42,328 bases of DNA from positions 1-42,328 of the forward strand of contig NZ_FNAO01000013.1 of NCBI RefSeq assembly GCF_900101815.1, read 5' to 3'. The number at the start of each line of letters is the position of its first letter. The first letter of the stretch is position 1. Made by a program: the position numbers and the translations under genes. Shown here piece by piece: positions 1-8,805 of the stretch. The DNA comes from Pricia antarctica (GTDB lineage Bacteria > Bacteroidota > Bacteroidia > Flavobacteriales > Flavobacteriaceae). A model generated the notes under the pieces. It searched no databases. It was not told where the DNA came from and worked only from the letters and a program-made list of their open reading frames with translations.

Positions 1-250
1 CATCGTTGTACTTTATATATATTCGCGCACACCCACTGAAAAGCCCTCCCGGCCCCGTCTCTCTCTATTAAATCTTACGCCCGGCCCCCATCGCGGTTTC
101 GCGACCGGGGACGGGCTTCCTTGTTATATGGTTCCTTCCAACGGGCTTTCGCCCGAAGGTCGTTGTTTATCTCCACAGTATGTCAATGAACTTGTCAAAA
201 TTCCGCCCCTCCAAACTTATAGGTCGCCCTATTGTCTCTCAAAGCGGGTG
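1..250 (-). other. rRNA operon leader (16S expected just left of the window)
   Basis: This stretch has no credible protein gene. Read on the minus strand it follows a very strong promoter and contains the motif GTTCATTGACATACTG (about 176-191), which resembles the conserved antitermination-type leader element of flavobacterial rRNA operons. Two GC-rich hairpins follow: 142-155 (CGGGC TTTC GCCCG) and a larger interrupted one at 79-116. The last minus-strand bases (TACAACGATG) fit the sequence that normally runs into the 16S 5' end. The motif and hairpins are seen directly; that 16S lies immediately outside is inference. Confidence 0.7.
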
Positions 251-281
251 CAAATATAAGAGGGTTTTTTAGTTTGCACAA
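251..281 (-). promoter_or_regulatory. Strong -33/-7 promoter of the rRNA operon
   Basis: On the minus strand TTG (279-281) is separated by 20 bases from TATATTTG (251-258), an excellent match to the Bacteroidota primary sigma consensus. The upstream side (about 290-330) is very A/T-rich with long A and T runs, like an UP element, as is usual for rRNA promoters. Transcription runs leftward out of the window. Confidence 0.8.
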
Positions 282-395
282 CCCCATCCGTAAAAAATTT
301 TAAAAAAAACGGGGTTAAAGAATTTTAAGATATACAGAATTGCGTTTAAACCTTAAGTTCACAGGGGTTTACAGAAATTCAGGTCATCAAAAATA

Positions 396-2450
396 TTATG
401 AAAAAAAGTTCCAAACCAGGCCAAAACGAATTACAAAATCACGATACGGGTAATTCGGAGCGGAGTAATACTCCTTGGTTTGGTTAAAACCGGAGTTGAA
501 ATGTTCTGCTTTTAGATATATCCTGGTTTGCTGGATCTTGGCGTTGATGAAAAAATCCAACATCGGATAACCTCCCAACTTTTCCTCGTTCTGGATATAG
601 AACTCCCCTAAAAGCGGATTGTAGGCATCCATGGTGTAGGCGGTGAAGTACTTAAATGTTACGCCGGTCTGCAGGTACATCGCTTTTTTAAAAACATCCG
701 AAGAAAAATATAAGGTATTACGCGTCACCAATTGCGGCAGGTTGAGTACATCATTGGCCTGTGAGACATTTTGGTACATGACCGTATTATTGAGTGCAAA
801 GCCCCCCAGTCGAAATTCTTTTTTATACGTAACCTTGGTATGGGTAAGCACATCGCCTTCTTGGTACGGTCTAACTATTGAATTCTCTACACCTTCCGCT
901 ACGCGATTTTCAGGATCAGCGCCAAAATAACTGTAATTATCGACCGTAGTGTAGTCTACCGTCAGATCTCCCCATATATCGGAATCCAGATTGAACTGCA
1001 GGCCATATACCTGTTCCTTTTCAAAAACGCCTAGATTCGACCAATTGTAATTGACATAATCACTTTGGTACAACAAATAATTAAAGTTCGGCATACGGGC
1101 AGATGCATGGGCCGATGCACTTACCCTGTGCCGATCGTTAAGTTGATATCCTGCGGACGCATTGAAGAGATTACCCCCTAATTCGCCCGAGAGATTATAT
1201 TTGAATTCACCCTCAAGGGCAAAGCCCCGGATCCTTTTTTCATAGTTCGCCCCAACAGCAATCTCCTCTCCTTTCAAACGACTTGGAATGCGACTTCCGT
1301 CTTCGGTTATCAGTATGCTATTGAAGAAATAATTATAGTTGTACACCGATATATTGCCCCTTAACCTGCCCAATGTCTCATTATAGAATTCGGCGTCGAC
1401 TTCGTTGTACATCGCCTTCAATTGCGCCTTATCGTCAATGGCCGGCACAAGCCTGTCACCAAAATAGTCGCTCTGTTGGGTCTGGCCGAACGTGTAATAT
1501 TTGGTCTCATAGTTGAACACATGTCCAAACCCCAACGATGTTCTTTCTACGCGGCTCGAATCCTTTTCCTTTTTGAACACTTTATAAAAATGGTCGAAAT
1601 AATACCGCTTACCCAGTATCTTATTATCGGCATCGTTAAACCGAATATCTATTTTTTTCCTATCGTTAAAGCTGGGGTCCCCCGATTCGAATTGCTCCTC
1701 TTTGTTGGTAAGTCCACCGTTTGCCTGGGTTTCAATATCCTGAGCGGCGATGTGCGCCCGTATGCGATATCTTCCGTTTTTGGTGACGTAATTCGTGGTC
1801 GTGCGAAAATTACCGGATTCCGCCTGGTCGGATAGATATTTACCCAAGGAACGAAAGCCCTTGTAGGCCAACGAGAAATTCAATCTTTGGGAGGTGTTGA
1901 AGGTCAGCATGGCGTCCAATAGCTGTCCCTCTTCAAAAGTGGTCTTGAAAAAAAGATCTGTCATTGGGGTGGCTACGTTATAATAGTCGATATCCCGAAC
2001 CTCCAAATAATTATAGTTCAAGGCGGCCGCCCCCAAAGCCGGATAAAGCTGTACTGACCTTAGATCGACGCCCAATTTATTGTAGGGCTGTCCGACGTTG
2101 GCAAAAGGCATCAGTTCAAAATCATCCCTTCGCAAATAATTGTATTTGTATTCTTTTTGGATGGTCAGGGTGGTATCCAAATAGATGGTGTCTGTTTTAT
2201 AGGATATAATCTTGTAGTCCTTTATGGTAATTGGTTGTGATTTCGATGCAGGATCACGGGTATCGAGCCTTCTCTTTTTTTTCTGTACCAAGGATGTATC
2301 GACCGATTGTCGAGCGGGGATGGAATCTTCTTGCGCGAAAGTGGTAGGGCCTAGGAACAGGAAAAAGATGGGGAGGAAATAGTGGCATAAATATCCGGTA
2401 GGGATGCATGCAAAGGGAGTAGTTCGTAAATTCCAACTTTTAAATTCCAA
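396..2450 (-). CDS. Putative outer membrane porin (Porin_10-like)
   Basis: A 684-residue exported beta-barrel protein. The N-terminus has a hydrophobic segment ending in TTFAQ near residue 40, a likely signal peptidase I site, then a basic stretch (KKKRRLD, about 57-63). The rest is rich in alternating aromatic, polar and charged strands (YNYNYFF, FEGEFKYNLSG-like segments) and ends in an aromatic strand (FGLVWNFFS), as expected for an outer membrane barrel. Length and character match the Bacteroidota putative porin family PF14121, which is often next to rnhB in this group. The substrate is unknown. The gene is divergent from rnhB across about 120 bases. The start is uncertain because the pre-signal N-terminus is long and no other Met is near. 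Confidence 0.75.
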   Translation of the reverse strand: MEFKSWNLRTTPFACIPTGYLCHYFLPIFFLFLGPTTFAQEDSIPARQSVDTSLVQKKKRRLDTRDPASKSQPITIKDYKIISYKTDTIYLDTTLTIQKEYKYNYLRRDDFELMPFANVGQPYNKLGVDLRSVQLYPALGAAALNYNYLEVRDIDYYNVATPMTDLFFKTTFEEGQLLDAMLTFNTSQRLNFSLAYKGFRSLGKYLSDQAESGNFRTTTNYVTKNGRYRIRAHIAAQDIETQANGGLTNKEEQFESGDPSFNDRKKIDIRFNDADNKILGKRYYFDHFYKVFKKEKDSSRVERTSLGFGHVFNYETKYYTFGQTQQSDYFGDRLVPAIDDKAQLKAMYNEVDAEFYNETLGRLRGNISVYNYNYFFNSILITEDGSRIPSRLKGEEIAVGANYEKRIRGFALEGEFKYNLSGELGGNLFNASAGYQLNDRHRVSASAHASARMPNFNYLLYQSDYVNYNWSNLGVFEKEQVYGLQFNLDSDIWGDLTVDYTTVDNYSYFGADPENRVAEGVENSIVRPYQEGDVLTHTKVTYKKEFRLGGFALNNTVMYQNVSQANDVLNLPQLVTRNTLYFSSDVFKKAMYLQTGVTFKYFTAYTMDAYNPLLGEFYIQNEEKLGGYPMLDFFINAKIQQTRIYLKAEHFNSGFNQTKEYYSAPNYPYRDFVIRFGLVWNFFS

Positions 2451-2569
2451 ATTTCAAATATTCAATGGGGTAGGATGCTACACTATTTGAATGGCTATCA
2501 ACGTGAACATTGATACATACTTCGTGGACAAAGTTAAATTTTTTAGTTGGTAATTAAATGTGAAAGTTT

Positions 2570-3214
2570 TTGTCGGGCAATTTTGTATTTTCCCTTTCTC
2601 AAAAAACCACGCTCATTTTAAAATCATATTATCATATTTTGGAGCCCGAAGCTGGCACCGATGAGGCCGGTAGGGGCTGCCTCGCGGGACCGGTGACCGC
2701 GGCCGCCGTTATCCTTCCCAAAAGCTTTACCCACGAACTTCTCAACGATTCCAAACTGCTCTCTCACAAAAGCAGGGATTTTCTTAAACCGCTTATCGAA
2801 TCGGACTGTACCGCTTTTGGAATTGCCCATGTACATCCTCAAAAAATCGACGACATCAATATCCTTAATGCAGCTCTCCTTGCCATGCACAAGGCAATTG
2901 ATCGATTGATGATTGTACCAGAATTCATCATCGTAGACGGCAATCGTTTTAAAAGCTATAAAGAAATTCCACATGAGTGCATCGTAAGAGGAGATAGCCA
3001 GTACATGAGTATAGCAGCCGCGTCGGTGCTGGCAAAGACCTATCGTGATGCCTATATGGAAAAGCTTCATGAAGAATACCCCATGTACAACTGGAAAAAG
3101 AACAAAGGATATCCTACGAAAGAACACCGCGAGGCCATCCGAAGATACGGACTCACCCCACACCACCGACGGAGTTTTCGGCAGTTGCCAGAGCAATCTA
3201 CTCTAGATTTTTAA
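2570..3214 (+). CDS. rnhB: Ribonuclease HII
   Basis: RNase HII cleaves the RNA strand of RNA-DNA hybrids and removes single ribonucleotides from DNA. The signature [21 protein letters not shown] region begins at residue 30 and supplies the first two acidic metal ligands (D31, E32). VDGN supplies D123, and the conserved block ending KTYRDAYM supplies D160. The C-terminal [12 protein letters not shown] and [10 protein letters not shown] segments are also typical. The start shown is a TTG giving 214 residues. Family members usually begin about 10-12 residues before the DEAGRG motif, so the true start could be nearer residue 15-25, at a non-ATG codon. The gene is divergent from the porin. Confidence 0.93.
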   Translation: MSGNFVFSLSQKTTLILKSYYHILEPEAGTDEAGRGCLAGPVTAAAVILPKSFTHELLNDSKLLSHKSRDFLKPLIESDCTAFGIAHVHPQKIDDINILNAALLAMHKAIDRLMIVPEFIIVDGNRFKSYKEIPHECIVRGDSQYMSIAAASVLAKTYRDAYMEKLHEEYPMYNWKKNKGYPTKEHREAIRRYGLTPHHRRSFRQLPEQSTLDF

Positions 3215-3417
3215 TGAAATTCCATACACCAAAATCAAATTCAAAAAAATTAAAATTTGTCTTTGATTTTATTTCTTACAGTAAACCAATACTTATTTTC
3301 TACCACTGGTACTGCATTGACTACCATTCATACAATTTTCACTACCGAATACAGCATTTTTTATTCCAAACTTAGTTAACCATACTATTTTGCATCCTTT
3401 AAAGATAGCTTTCCAAA

Positions 3418-3448
3418 TTTGGGTGTTTGAAAAATTCTAGTATCTTTA
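3418..3448 (+). promoter_or_regulatory. Promoter of the OmpA-family gene
   Basis: TTTG (3418-3421), 19 bases, then TATCTTTA (3441-3448) matches the Bacteroidota -33/-7 consensus in sequence and spacing. It lies 21 bases before the ATG at 3470. An inverted copy of the -7 region (TTTAAAGATA, 3398-3407) sits just upstream. Confidence 0.7.
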
Positions 3449-3469
3449 AAATTAACAAAATAGTAAAAA

Positions 3470-4840
3470 ATGAATAACCTAAACCGATTTCTTACAATTG
3501 CCACAACTGTTTTCTGTCTATTTGCTTTTGCGCCTTGCGCCCAGGGTCAATTTCTTAAAAAACTGGGTAAAGTAGCCGAAAGGGCGGCCGAACGCACCGT
3601 TGAACGCAGGGTCGATAAAGAGGCCACTGAAAAAACGGATCAGGGTCTGGACGACATTCTGGAACCTGGGTCCAAGGAAAACGACAAATCGGAGGAAAAG
3701 GGCAAAACGGGGAACCCCGTTCCAAATGAGGATGGACGAGGCACCCCCCCCAACGATGTGCCGGAAAATGGAACAGGAAAGAGCTCGACAAATACTTCCG
3801 GATCTTCTGAATCCGATAGTCCAAAATCCTTATCTATATATAGCAAATTCGATTTTGTACCCGGAGACGACCTGATTTTCTTCGATGATTTTTCAAATGA
3901 TTTTGTAGGCGATTTCCCTTCACAATGGGATACTAATGGCAACGGCGAAGTTGTAAGCGTGGGAGATTCTTCGGGGAAGTGGTTCGAAATGAAATCGAGT
4001 AGTTCCTATTATCCCAATGTGGCAGACCTTCCGGTGGATTATACGATCGAGTTCGACCTTCTCACACAAGGTATCGACAAGCCGGGCACAGGTTCCGCAA
4101 AATTATTCATCAACCTGACGAGCGATAATGTATACGGTAAGTCTCACACAGATAAGAACGCAATACGAGTCTCACTTCCACTCTACAAACTTTCCCCCCG
4201 AGATATCGAAGTTTGGAACCAGATCAATGGTGAAAATACCATTAGCAACAATATAACGTCGGATTTGGTCAAGGTAATGCGTCAGCAGCCCCATATTTCG
4301 ATGGCCGTAAACGGGCAGCGGTTCCGACTTTGGATCAACGAGACCAAATATTTGGACCTCCCCAGCTTGGTGCCGGCCGATATGCTGGACCACCTCCGCT
4401 TTGATGTCGTGGGCCTTAGGGACCAGCAAGACCGGGTCTTCATCAAAAATCTAAAAGTGGCCGGTGGTGGAGTCGATCTTCGCAGAAAATTAATGGCCGA
4501 GGGGAAAGTATCTACCAATGCTATTCTCTTCGATAGCGGCTCCGCCACATTACAACCGTCTTCGATGGGCGTAATCCGCCAGATATACCAAGTGTTGCAG
4601 CAAGAAACCGCCATGAAACTAAAAATTGTAGGGCATACCGATGCCGATGGCGACCCCACCAATAACGTTGATCTTTCCAAAAAACGCGCTGAGGCCGTGA
4701 AAAATACCTTGATTTCAGTATATCAGATTTCTGGGGACAGGTTGCAAACTGATGGCAAGGGCGAGAGCGAGCCGATCGGTGATAATGCGAATGCCAATGG
4801 AAAGGCACAGAATCGTCGCGTAGAATTTATCAAACTTTAA
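3470..4840 (+). CDS. OmpA-family cell-envelope protein
   Basis: A 456-residue exported protein. Residues 1-27 form a signal peptide ending APCAQGQ. Residues about 28-120 are low-complexity, charged, and rich in E, K, G, S and N, probably a disordered linker. About 125-340 form a domain resembling the beta-sandwich segment that precedes OmpA domains in many Bacteroidota proteins (FFDDFSNDFVGDFPSQWD and following). The C-terminal ~105 residues are an OmpA-like peptidoglycan-binding domain (ILFDSGSATLQP, GHTDADGD, LSKKRAEAVKNTL, GKGESEPIGDN, NRRVEFIKL). It probably links the outer membrane or periplasm to the cell wall. It is 35 bases upstream of the next gene and probably cotranscribed with it. 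Confidence 0.88.
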   Translation: MNNLNRFLTIATTVFCLFAFAPCAQGQFLKKLGKVAERAAERTVERRVDKEATEKTDQGLDDILEPGSKENDKSEEKGKTGNPVPNEDGRGTPPNDVPENGTGKSSTNTSGSSESDSPKSLSIYSKFDFVPGDDLIFFDDFSNDFVGDFPSQWDTNGNGEVVSVGDSSGKWFEMKSSSSYYPNVADLPVDYTIEFDLLTQGIDKPGTGSAKLFINLTSDNVYGKSHTDKNAIRVSLPLYKLSPRDIEVWNQINGENTISNNITSDLVKVMRQQPHISMAVNGQRFRLWINETKYLDLPSLVPADMLDHLRFDVVGLRDQQDRVFIKNLKVAGGGVDLRRKLMAEGKVSTNAILFDSGSATLQPSSMGVIRQIYQVLQQETAMKLKIVGHTDADGDPTNNVDLSKKRAEAVKNTLISVYQISGDRLQTDGKGESEPIGDNANANGKAQNRRVEFIKL

Positions 4841-4875
4841 ATAAATAGAAATTAAACCTTAAACTATAGAACACC

Positions 4876-5574
4876 ATGAAACAGATTTTTTTATGTATTG
4901 CAGCCTTTATGTTAATGACCGGCTTAGGCTTTGCTCAAAATCAGTGTAGCAAATTTTATCCCATGGAAGAGGGCACTACCTTTCAATACACGAGCTCCGA
5001 TAAAAAGGGAAAACCGGAAGGAACAATCGATTATACCATTTCCGAAGTGTCGGATAACGGACCGGCAACAGTGGCAACATTTGACCTCAAGTACACCGAT
5101 AAAAAGGGTAAGGAAATCTTTGAGTCGAACTACAAGATTTCCTGCGAAAATGGCACGGTGAGTATCGATTACAAATCGCTATTCCCGACCCAGATGATGC
5201 AGCAATATTCGGATATGGATATTGATATGGATATAACCGGAACCGATATCGAACTGCCGAACGATCTCAGTGTTGGCCAAGAACTGTCGGATGCCAATGT
5301 TTCGATAGCCATGAGCATGAGCGGTATAAAAATGAATTCTACCGTTGACCAGACCGACCGTAAAGTAGAAAAGAAAGAAAGCGTAACAACGCCGGCCGGC
5401 ACCTATGACTGCTATCTTATTACGGAGACCACAACCTCGAAGGTCATGGGCGCCTCTTTCGAATTGCAGTCCAAACTCTGGTTGGCGGAAGGTGTAGGCA
5501 TGGTAAAGCAGGAAAGTTATAAAAAGAACGGGGATCTGATGAGCCGGTCAGAGTTGACGAAGTTCAGTAAATAA
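4876..5574 (+). CDS. Secreted DUF3108-like protein
   Basis: A 232-residue protein with a clear signal peptide (MKQIFLCIAAFMLMTGLGFAQ, residues 1-21) and Cys24 soon after the cleavage site. The mature part begins CSKFYPMEEGTTFQYTS and contains beta-rich stretches, an Asp/Met-rich loop (YSDMDIDMDITGTD), VTTPAGTYDCY and WLAEGVGMVKQESY. These are typical of DUF3108-like (TapB-type) periplasmic proteins of Bacteroidota, whose role is not established. It follows the OmpA-family gene by 35 bases and ends at a strong terminator, so the two form a short operon. The family call rests on motif memory; export is clear. Confidence 0.7.
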   Translation: MKQIFLCIAAFMLMTGLGFAQNQCSKFYPMEEGTTFQYTSSDKKGKPEGTIDYTISEVSDNGPATVATFDLKYTDKKGKEIFESNYKISCENGTVSIDYKSLFPTQMMQQYSDMDIDMDITGTDIELPNDLSVGQELSDANVSIAMSMSGIKMNSTVDQTDRKVEKKESVTTPAGTYDCYLITETTTSKVMGASFELQSKLWLAEGVGMVKQESYKKNGDLMSRSELTKFSK

Positions 5575-5602
5575 GAGGGATGTATAAGTGTGGAAATGGT
5601 AT

Positions 5603-5637
5603 AGAACTTCGGTTTAGGCCGAAGTTCTTTGTTTTTC
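5603..5637 (+). terminator. Rho-independent terminator, overlapping the end of lipB
   Basis: The perfect 10-bp stem AGAACTTCGG / CCGAAGTTCT (5603-5612 and 5619-5628) has a 6-base loop and is followed on the plus strand by TTGTTTTT. It ends the OmpA/DUF3108-like transcript. The right arm and T tract lie inside the last codons of the convergent lipB gene, and the lipB stop codon is in the loop. Confidence 0.85.
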
Positions 5638-6330
5638 AATATCAGCCCCAAAAAGTATTTCAAAATGCCTCAATAATTTCTGTTTCACCCCTTCCATATC
5701 CACTTCCCTTTTCCCGAGCTCGACATTCATTGAAGTCACCGCCTTGTCCTTGATTCCACAGGGTACCATCAGATCAAAATACCCCAAATCGGTATTTACG
5801 TTCAGTGCGAACCCGTGCATGGTCACCCACCGACTGGCGCGGACTCCCATGGCACATATTTTGCGGGCAAAGGGCGTGCCAACATCTAACCAAACCCCGG
5901 TTTCGCCTTCGGAACGTTCCGCTTTCAGTCCGTATTCGGCCAAGGTTAAGATGACCATTTCTTCTAAAAGCCGCAGGTATTTATGGATGTCGGTAAAAAA
6001 ATTGTCCAAATCCAGAATCGGATAGCCCACGATTTGCCCAGGGCCGTGGTAGGTGATATCGCCGCCCCGGTTAATTTTGTAAAATTTGGCATCCTTTTCT
6101 TCCAACTTTTTTTTGTCGACCAGCAGATTATTGATATCGCCACTTTTGCCCAAGGTAAAAACATGGGGGTGTTCTACGAAAAGGAAATGGTTGGGGGTTT
6201 GTTCATTGGTTTCCTGACGTCGATTCTTGATTTTCAGATGGACGGTTTTTTGGAAAAGCAATTCCTGAAAGTCCCAAGTTTCTTTGTAGTCTTTTAGTCC
6301 CAAATCCTGTAAATGCACCTTTTTGTTCAT
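5614..6330 (-). CDS. lipB: Lipoyl(octanoyl) transferase
   Basis: LipB transfers octanoyl from acyl carrier protein to lipoyl domains, the first step of lipoate assembly on 2-oxoacid dehydrogenases and GcvH. With the start at MNKKVHLQDLG the protein has 238 residues. It shows RGGDITYHGPGQ (88-99), the catalytic Lys in ARKICAMGVR (K157), MHGFALNV (171-178) and the acyl-accepting Cys in VPCGIKD (C191). An upstream in-frame ATG at 6354 would add eight residues. I reject it because a good promoter -7 element (TACCTTTG, 6336-6343) overlaps those codons. The 3' end overlaps the convergent terminator. Confidence 0.93.
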   Translation of the reverse strand: MNKKVHLQDLGLKDYKETWDFQELLFQKTVHLKIKNRRQETNEQTPNHFLFVEHPHVFTLGKSGDINNLLVDKKKLEEKDAKFYKINRGGDITYHGPGQIVGYPILDLDNFFTDIHKYLRLLEEMVILTLAEYGLKAERSEGETGVWLDVGTPFARKICAMGVRASRWVTMHGFALNVNTDLGYFDLMVPCGIKDKAVTSMNVELGKREVDMEGVKQKLLRHFEILFGADIEKQRTSA

Positions 6331-6335
6331 CGTGG

Positions 6336-6366
6336 CAAAGGTACGATGTTTCATGTTGAATTCTAA
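6336..6366 (-). promoter_or_regulatory. lipB promoter, very close to the start codon
   Basis: On the minus strand TTAG (6363-6366), 19 bases, then TACCTTTG (6336-6343) fits the -33/-7 consensus with one mismatch at -33. Transcription would start about five bases further on, near 6330, which is the chosen lipB ATG. The message would then be leaderless or nearly so. Confidence 0.5.
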
Positions 6367-6423
6367 TCACCCTGCGGCCTGGAATGGGATCCTTTCACTT
6401 CTAAATAGCGTTGGGCAAAGCCG

Positions 6424-6579
6424 CTAGTTCGGATTGTTCAAAATAACAAGTGCCGCAATAACCCCTGGAACCCATCCGCAGAAAGTAAGCAAAAGTACGA
6501 TAAGAAATGAACCGCAGCCCTTACCAAGTACGGCCAAGGGCGGAAAAAAAATGGCGAGCAATACGCGTATAAAACTCAT
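6424..6579 (-). CDS. YqaE/Pmp3-family small membrane protein
   Basis: A 51-residue open frame on the minus strand beginning MSFIRVLLAIFFPPLAVLGK, followed by GCGSFLIVLLLTFCGWVPGV and IAALVILNNPN. Two hydrophobic segments, the FPPLAV turn and the CGWVPGVIHA-like block (here CGWVPGVIAA) are the signature of the YqaE/Pmp3 proteolipid family (PF01679). The family affects membrane potential and stress tolerance in other organisms; the role here is not shown. It lies between lipB and lysS and is easily missed because of its size. Confidence 0.88.
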   Translation of the reverse strand: MSFIRVLLAIFFPPLAVLGKGCGSFLIVLLLTFCGWVPGVIAALVILNNPN

Positions 6580-6641
6580 GGTGATTTGATTTTTTAGATT
6601 GATGAAATGCCCTTTGATGCGAGGGGGTTACTTATATGACG

Positions 6642-6671
6642 AAAAAATAGCGTGATTGTTACAAAAACAAA
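6642..6671 (-). promoter_or_regulatory. Possible promoter of the YqaE gene
   Basis: Minus strand: TTTG (6668-6671), 18 bases, then TATTTTTT (6642-6649). The -33 is exact and the -7 is weaker (no final G). It would give a leader of roughly 60 bases to the ATG at 6579. Confidence 0.35.
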
Positions 6672-6919
6672 TACTCGATTTTTGATACCCCATGAAAAAG
6701 GGTTTCCCTTCTTAGTGTATGAATTAGAATTTCTAGGACGACCCTATTTTAAGATTCTCAGCTACTTAATTTCATTGCCCAAAATAATCTGCTGTGTTAC
6801 GTTCGCAAATCTGAACCTCACGCATCCGACATCATTCGTCATCGGTCAATTTTCAAATCATCACATCCCCAAATCTTCAAATTGATACCTTATATTTGCA
6901 GGCTTAATATAGAATACAC
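6672..6919 (+). other. Intergenic region upstream of lysS
   Basis: The 6580-6919 gap between the YqaE and lysS starts holds only the two promoter candidates. An open frame at 6652-6885 begins with GTG, resembles no family I know and overlaps the lysS promoter, so I do not call it a gene. Confidence 0.6.
6891..6898 (+). promoter_or_regulatory. lysS promoter -7 element
   Basis: TATATTTG is a perfect -7 hexamer-plus-G of the Bacteroidota type, 22 bases before the lysS ATG. No clear TTTG is found 19-20 bases upstream, so the -33 is weak or degenerate. Confidence 0.55.
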
Positions 6920-8611
6920 ATGCAGCTCTCGGAACAAGAAACTATCAGAAGGGAAAAATTGACCAAACTCCGCGAAATGGGTATCGACCCCTACCCCGCC
7001 GCCCTATATCCCGTAAATACCACTTCCAAAAGTATCAAAGCGGATTATGAGGATGGAAAAAAAGTGATCATCGCGGGTCGATTGATGTCCCGCCGCATTC
7101 AAGGGAAAGCTTCATTTGCCGAGTTGCAGGATAGTGATGGCCGGATTCAGATTTATTTCAATCGGGACGAAATCTGCCCTGGGGAGGATAAGTCGCAATA
7201 CAACGACGTCTATAAAAAGTTGTTGGATATCGGAGATATCATTGGTATCGAAGGGGAACTTTTTACGACACAGGTAGGGGAAAAGACGGTTATGGTCAAA
7301 AGCTTTAGGATGCTGAGCAAGGCGTTGCGACCCCTTCCGTTGCCAAAAAAGGATGCCGAAGGCCATGTTTTTGACGAGTTCAATGATCCGGAGCAACGCT
7401 ACCGCCAACGCTATGTCGATTTGGTCGTCAACCCGAAAGTGAAGGAAACTTTTATCAAGCGGACCAAGATTACGAATACTATTCGTCAATTTTATAACGA
7501 TATGGGGTATTTGGAAGTCGAGACGCCCATTCTACAGCCGATTCCCGGTGGGGCGGCCGCCCGTCCGTTTTTGACGCATCATAATGCACTTAATATTCCG
7601 CTGTACCTGCGTATCGCTAACGAGCTTTACCTAAAACGTTTGATCGTAGGCGGCTTCGACGGGGTCTATGAATTTTCTAAAGATTTCCGAAACGAGGGCA
7701 TGGATCGCACCCACAATCCCGAATTCACGGTGATGGAGCTCTATGTCGCCTATAAGGATTACCATTGGATGATGGATACCACCGAAAAACTCTTGGAAAA
7801 AGTCGCCCTAGAGGCCAACGGAAGTTCCAAGATTACCGTTGGCAAAAACGAAATCGAATTCAAGGCACCCTATCCGAGAGTGCCGATCTTAGAGGCCATT
7901 AAAATCCATACGGGATTCGATGTTGCCGGTATGGAAGAAGATGAACTCCGCGAAACCGCCAAAAAACTGCATATCGAAGTTGATGAGACTATGGGCGTAG
8001 GCAAACTCATTGACGAAATTTTCGGTGAGAAATGCGAGCATAATTACATTCAGCCGACATTTATTACGGACTATCCGAAAGAGATGAGTCCATTGACCAA
8101 GCAACACCGTGATAACCCGGCCTTGACCGAGCGCTTCGAACTCTTCGCCAACGGTAAAGAAATCGCCAATGCCTACTCCGAGCTCAACGATCCCATCGAC
8201 CAGCGCGAACGCTTTGAAGATCAGCTGAAACTCTCCGAAAAAGGCGACGACGAGGCTATGTTCATTGATCAGGATTTTTTACGTGCCCTTGAATATGGTA
8301 TGCCCCCCACCTCGGGCATCGGTATAGGAATCGACCGCTTGGTCATGCTGTTGACCAATAATTCTTCGATTCAGGAAGTGCTTTTCTTCCCACAAATGAG
8401 ACCGGAGAAGAAGGCCCTAGAACTTACCGATGAAGAGAAAGCCATTGTCGCGCTTCTCAAACCATCGGGCAGCATGGAACTGAACGAACTCAAAGCCCAA
8501 GCCGGACTTAGCGGCAAAAAATGGGATAAGTCTATCAAGGGACTTACGAAGCAGGGGGTGGTTAAGGTTATTGTTGATGGGGATAGTAAGATTGTGGAAA
8601 TGAAAAGTTGA
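6920..8611 (+). CDS. lysS: Lysyl-tRNA synthetase, class II
   Basis: Charges tRNA-Lys with lysine using ATP. The N-terminal anticodon-binding OB-fold lies around residues 48-140 ([21 protein letters not shown]). Class II motif 1 is at [11 protein letters not shown] (196-206), motif 2 at [15 protein letters not shown] (256-270) and motif 3 at the [13 protein letters not shown] segment near 470-482. The enzyme is 563 residues, about 60 longer than the E. coli enzyme. The extra C-terminal segment (about 505-563, [19 protein letters not shown]-type) looks like a small winged-helix-like appendage and is usual in Bacteroidota. Its own promoter element lies just upstream. Confidence 0.96.
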   Translation: MQLSEQETIRREKLTKLREMGIDPYPAALYPVNTTSKSIKADYEDGKKVIIAGRLMSRRIQGKASFAELQDSDGRIQIYFNRDEICPGEDKSQYNDVYKKLLDIGDIIGIEGELFTTQVGEKTVMVKSFRMLSKALRPLPLPKKDAEGHVFDEFNDPEQRYRQRYVDLVVNPKVKETFIKRTKITNTIRQFYNDMGYLEVETPILQPIPGGAAARPFLTHHNALNIPLYLRIANELYLKRLIVGGFDGVYEFSKDFRNEGMDRTHNPEFTVMELYVAYKDYHWMMDTTEKLLEKVALEANGSSKITVGKNEIEFKAPYPRVPILEAIKIHTGFDVAGMEEDELRETAKKLHIEVDETMGVGKLIDEIFGEKCEHNYIQPTFITDYPKEMSPLTKQHRDNPALTERFELFANGKEIANAYSELNDPIDQRERFEDQLKLSEKGDDEAMFIDQDFLRALEYGMPPTSGIGIGIDRLVMLLTNNSSIQEVLFFPQMRPEKKALELTDEEKAIVALLKPSGSMELNELKAQAGLSGKKWDKSIKGLTKQGVVKVIVDGDSKIVEMKS

Positions 8612-8728
8612 CGGCAAACAGGTCCTTATTACTTTCTATTCCCCGTTTCCTTCAATGAAAACCCGTTTGATAGGAAAGCATTCCGCACGATAGTGTCAAA
8701 TCATCCATGTTTTAGGGAGAATTATCTA

Positions 8729-8761
8729 TATGTGGTTTAAAGATAACTTCTTATCTTTAAA
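8729..8761 (+). promoter_or_regulatory. Promoter with overlapping inverted repeat before the DUF1553 gene
   Basis: TATG (8729-8732), 19 bases, TATCTTTA (8752-8759) is a plausible -33/-7 pair. The -7 lies in a perfect 11-bp inverted repeat, TTTAAAGATAA (8736-8746) and TTATCTTTAAA (8751-8761), separated by CTTC. This arrangement could be an operator or an mRNA 5' hairpin; the sequence alone does not decide. Confidence 0.5.
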
Positions 8762-8805
8762 CGAATTACATTGGTGACCTTCTTTGCCCATACTTTATCC
8801 TGAAA

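Noticed and set aside
3231-3270. AAAATCAAA/TTTGATTTT inverted repeat after rnhB
   Set aside because: Only A/T-rich 9-base arms, a long loop and no convincing T tract; may be chance in A/T-rich intergenic DNA.
6652-6885. 77-codon plus-strand frame upstream of lysS
   Set aside because: GTG start, overlaps the lysS promoter and lacks recognisable protein features.
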